From assembly GCA_027077185.1 (NCBI GenBank), contig JALTGJ010000352.1, positions 1 to 7,853 of the forward strand: DNA of 7,853 nt, written 5' to 3'. Source of the DNA: Spirochaetales bacterium. Its GTDB lineage: Bacteria; Spirochaetota; Spirochaetia; B11-G9. The position numbers and the translations under genes were made by a program. The notes under the pieces are model-generated. The model worked only from the letters and a program-made list of their open reading frames with translations, was not told where the DNA came from and searched no databases. This document shows, piece by piece, positions 5,897-7,853 of this stretch (position 1 is its first letter; each line of letters begins with the position of its first letter).

Positions 5897-6985
5897 ATGG
5901 ATTTATTTGGAGAAAGATTAAAAAAATCACGGGAAGATAAGGGTTGTTCTCTTGAACAGGTTGCAAGGGATACGAATATAGCAAAAAAATATTTAATTGC
6001 TTTGGAGGAAGAAGATTTCACAATTTTTCCAGGAGAGCCGTATCTTATTGGCTTTTTAAAGAATTATTCTGAATATCTGGGACTTGATCCTGATGAAATT
6101 GTAACATTGCATCGAAATATGAAATTACAGGAACAGCCAGTTCCTATAACTGAACTTCTGGAAACCCCCAGATCCAGACTTCCTGTTGTTTTAATTATAA
6201 TATTTTTACTTTTGGCTGCTGGAATTGGAGCTTATTTTTTCTATGCTTATTATACAGAGAATAAAGCTGCTGTTTCTGTAGAAGAGCCTGTAGTTATAGA
6301 TAAAGTAGAGGATAGCAGTGTATTTTCGTTTAATACGGATACTGTAAATGTAGAGGAACGGTTTCCTGAAGCCAGTGTTATCCATTTTGCAATTGAAAAT
6401 GATATTTACGATATTATTGTTAAATCAGTAGGAACAAATGTTGTTTTGTCTCAAGGTGGTTCTGAGTTTACTCTTAATCTGGGAGAAGAAAAATCTCTGG
6501 ATTTTGATAGTAACGGGGCAATGGATATTTCCCTTATTTTAAATGATATCGATATTAGTAAAAAAACAGCATTGTTAGGCATAAAAACTGTCGCAAAAGA
6601 AGTGACAGAAAACGGTAATAAAATTATATTGAAAAATGTGGGTTCCTCTCTTACTCTGAAAAATCAGGATGCTGTTGTTGTCAGGGAAGCAGATGTACAG
6701 GAAATATTTGTTATAAATGTAATCTTCCGTGGCAATACCCTTGTCAGATATGAGGCAGATTCAGGAAACAGGATCGAAAAATATTTTGATAAAGGAGAGT
6801 CTTTTCGTCTGGATGTAAATAAAGAATTAAGACTCTGGATATCAAATGCCGGATCATTTCAGGCAAAAATTTCAGGCGTGGAAGTAAACTTTGGAAGATC
6901 CGGAGAAGTGGCATCTTTTCTGATAAAATGGACAAAAAATCCGGATAGTGGTAAATATGAACTAAAAATGATTCCAGTACTGTAA
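5897..6985 (+). CDS. rodZ: RodZ-like membrane HTH protein (cell shape)
   Basis: A bitopic inner-membrane protein of 362 residues that in the family links MreB filaments to the wall-building machinery. Residues 1-70 are a Cro/CI-type helix-turn-helix of the RodZ kind (LKKSREDKGCSLEQVARDTN, then YLIALEEEDFTIFPGEPYLIGFLKNYSEYLGLD). The Y/F-rich stretch 49-60 corresponds to the part that contacts MreB in known RodZ. A Pro-rich linker follows. Residues about 95-117 form the single membrane span. The periplasmic part (118-362) ends in a DUF4115-like beta domain (VIFRGNTLVRYEADSG from about 275 to FLIKW). A similar strand pattern occurs earlier, at about 160-225. The start at 5897 is one base after the lolA stop, with only a weak GGA eight bases upstream, so translation is probably coupled to lolA; a longer start at 5879 would overlap lolA. 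The size is close to E. coli RodZ (337). Confidence 0.88.
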   Translation: MDLFGERLKKSREDKGCSLEQVARDTNIAKKYLIALEEEDFTIFPGEPYLIGFLKNYSEYLGLDPDEIVTLHRNMKLQEQPVPITELLETPRSRLPVVLIIIFLLLAAGIGAYFFYAYYTENKAAVSVEEPVVIDKVEDSSVFSFNTDTVNVEERFPEASVIHFAIENDIYDIIVKSVGTNVVLSQGGSEFTLNLGEEKSLDFDSNGAMDISLILNDIDISKKTALLGIKTVAKEVTENGNKIILKNVGSSLTLKNQDAVVVREADVQEIFVINVIFRGNTLVRYEADSGNRIEKYFDKGESFRLDVNKELRLWISNAGSFQAKISGVEVNFGRSGEVASFLIKWTKNPDSGKYELKMIPVL

Positions 6986-7048
6986 GTATCATTGTACTGA
7001 TTATTTTAATTGTTCAAAAAGCTTTAATTATCCTGGATGGTTTTTAAT

Positions 7049-7853
7049 ATGGTGGAAAATAGAAATAAAGAATTTTATCTTGAAAATTTGGGCTGTTCAA
7101 AAAATCAGGTCGACGCGGAAATTATGATTGATTCACTTTCAAAAGAAGGATGGACTTATGTTCCGGATTCTGATCAGGCAGAACTTATCATTGTTAATAC
7201 CTGTGGTTTTATAGAAGCTGCAAAAGAAGAATCAATTGATACAGCAATTTTATTTCGGAAAAAATACCCTGGGAAAAAAATTCTTCTTACTGGATGTTTT
7301 GCCCAAAGATACGGTGCCTCCCTTCTGGATAAAATGCCGGAAATTGATGGAATTTTTGGTAATCATAATTTACAGCTTATACCAGACGTTGCAGAATCTG
7401 TTTTTTCGGGCGATCGACCTGCTGTCATCCCTTTGGAAGGATCCTCCCGTCCTGAAAGGACAAATTTGCTTTCTTTTCCCGGATCGGCATATGTTAAAAT
7501 TTCTGAAGGTTGTAATCACCGTTGTTCGTACTGTGCTATTCCTTTAATCAGAGGAAATCTTAGATCCAGAACTGTTAATGATATTCTTCTGGAAATAAAA
7601 GGCCTGTTATCTTCAGGGATTCTTGAAATAAACCTTATTGCACAGGATCTTGCAGCCCTTGGAACGGACAGAAAGGGAAAAGATTTTTTACAGCTTATGG
7701 CTGAAATATCAAAGCTGCCTGGGAAATTCTGGATCCGTCTTCTGTATATTCACCCTGATTTTTTTCCTTTGGAACTTCTGGATATAGTAACTGGGGATGA
7801 AAGAATCCTCCCATATTTTGATATTCCTTTTCAGCATGCTTCCGAGTCTGTCC
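7049..7853 (+). CDS. rimO: RimO, ribosomal protein S12 methylthiotransferase, 3' end beyond the window
   Basis: A radical-SAM enzyme that adds a methylthio group to the conserved aspartate of ribosomal protein S12 using two [4Fe-4S] clusters. The 268 codons seen are about 60% of the usual 440. The N-terminal methylthiotransferase domain has its three cluster cysteines C16 (LENLGCSKNQVDAE), C52 (VNTCGFIEAAKEESI) and C83 (LTGCFAQRYG). The LGCxKNxVD and AAKEESI motifs favour RimO over MiaB. The radical-SAM motif is EGCNHRCSYCAIPLIRG with C155, C159 and C162. The C-terminal TRAM domain lies outside. The ATG at 7049 is preferred, with GGATGG (7035-7040) eight bases upstream; the in-frame ATG at 7037 lies inside that Shine-Dalgarno and lacks one of its own. 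A gap of 63 bases follows rodZ with no convincing terminator, so it is probably cotranscribed. Confidence 0.97.
   Translation, partial: MVENRNKEFYLENLGCSKNQVDAEIMIDSLSKEGWTYVPDSDQAELIIVNTCGFIEAAKEESIDTAILFRKKYPGKKILLTGCFAQRYGASLLDKMPEIDGIFGNHNLQLIPDVAESVFSGDRPAVIPLEGSSRPERTNLLSFPGSAYVKISEGCNHRCSYCAIPLIRGNLRSRTVNDILLEIKGLLSSGILEINLIAQDLAALGTDRKGKDFLQLMAEISKLPGKFWIRLLYIHPDFFPLELLDIVTGDERILPYFDIPFQHASESV

Noticed and set aside
5716..6021. Minus-strand open frame across the lolA-rodZ junction
   Set aside because: It covers two confident plus-strand genes and has no plausible ribosome-binding site or domain.
6744..6992. Minus-strand open frame under the end of rodZ
   Set aside because: A shadow of the DUF4115-like coding region.
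6975..6999. Inverted repeat CAGTAC/GTACTG around the rodZ stop as a terminator
   Set aside because: The stem is only six base pairs with a 13-base loop and is followed by mixed A/T (ATTATTTTAA), not a clean T-run; too weak to call.
7236..7547. 103-codon plus-strand open frame within rimO
   Set aside because: It is out of frame with the radical-SAM and methylthiotransferase motifs, which fix the rimO frame.

Overview
The window is AT-rich chromosomal DNA of a diderm bacterium. I infer a spirochaete (Spirochaetota, Treponema/Spirochaeta-like). The evidence is the combination of a TPR protein, a LolA-like carrier with no LolB visible nearby, a RodZ-type membrane HTH protein and RimO, together with the protein style. 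This rests on gene content and not on a marker gene, so confidence is moderate. I see no insertion sequence, CRISPR array, phage gene or conspicuous composition break: this is mostly ordinary core genome with some interesting regulatory DNA and one unusual protein architecture.

Left part (1-2216): a minus-strand gene for a one-span membrane protein runs off the left edge (1-559). It is divergent from a plus-strand MscS-family mechanosensitive channel gene (634-1788). The channel gene converges on a minus-strand Rrf2-family, probably Fe-S-sensing, regulator gene (1785-2216), and the two stop codons share one CTAG. The regulator has a good promoter candidate whose spacer is filled by a near-perfect 20-bp palindrome, the best candidate for an autoregulatory operator.

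Middle (2217-2599): this holds the regulator promoter, a minus-strand tRNA-Leu(CAA) at 2337-2420, and the leader of the next gene. That leader has a consensus TATAAT, an imperfect inverted repeat around it, and a pyrimidine-rich stretch with no Shine-Dalgarno.

Right part (2600-7853): all plus strand. First comes an 812-residue cytoplasmic protein with a LamG/DUF1080-like N-terminus, a long TPR array and an eight-cysteine zinc-binding-type C-terminus. After a 170-base gap with its own promoter and a four-copy TTGCGT/ACGCAA repeat cluster come lolA-like, rodZ and rimO (cut by the right edge). The last three look like one transcription unit: lipoprotein transport across the periplasm, MreB-linked cell shape, and methylthiolation of ribosomal protein S12. 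The clearest items for follow-up are the four-copy repeat in the lolA leader, the Rrf2 operator with its Cys-X7-Cys-X5-Cys cluster, and the tripartite TPR protein.
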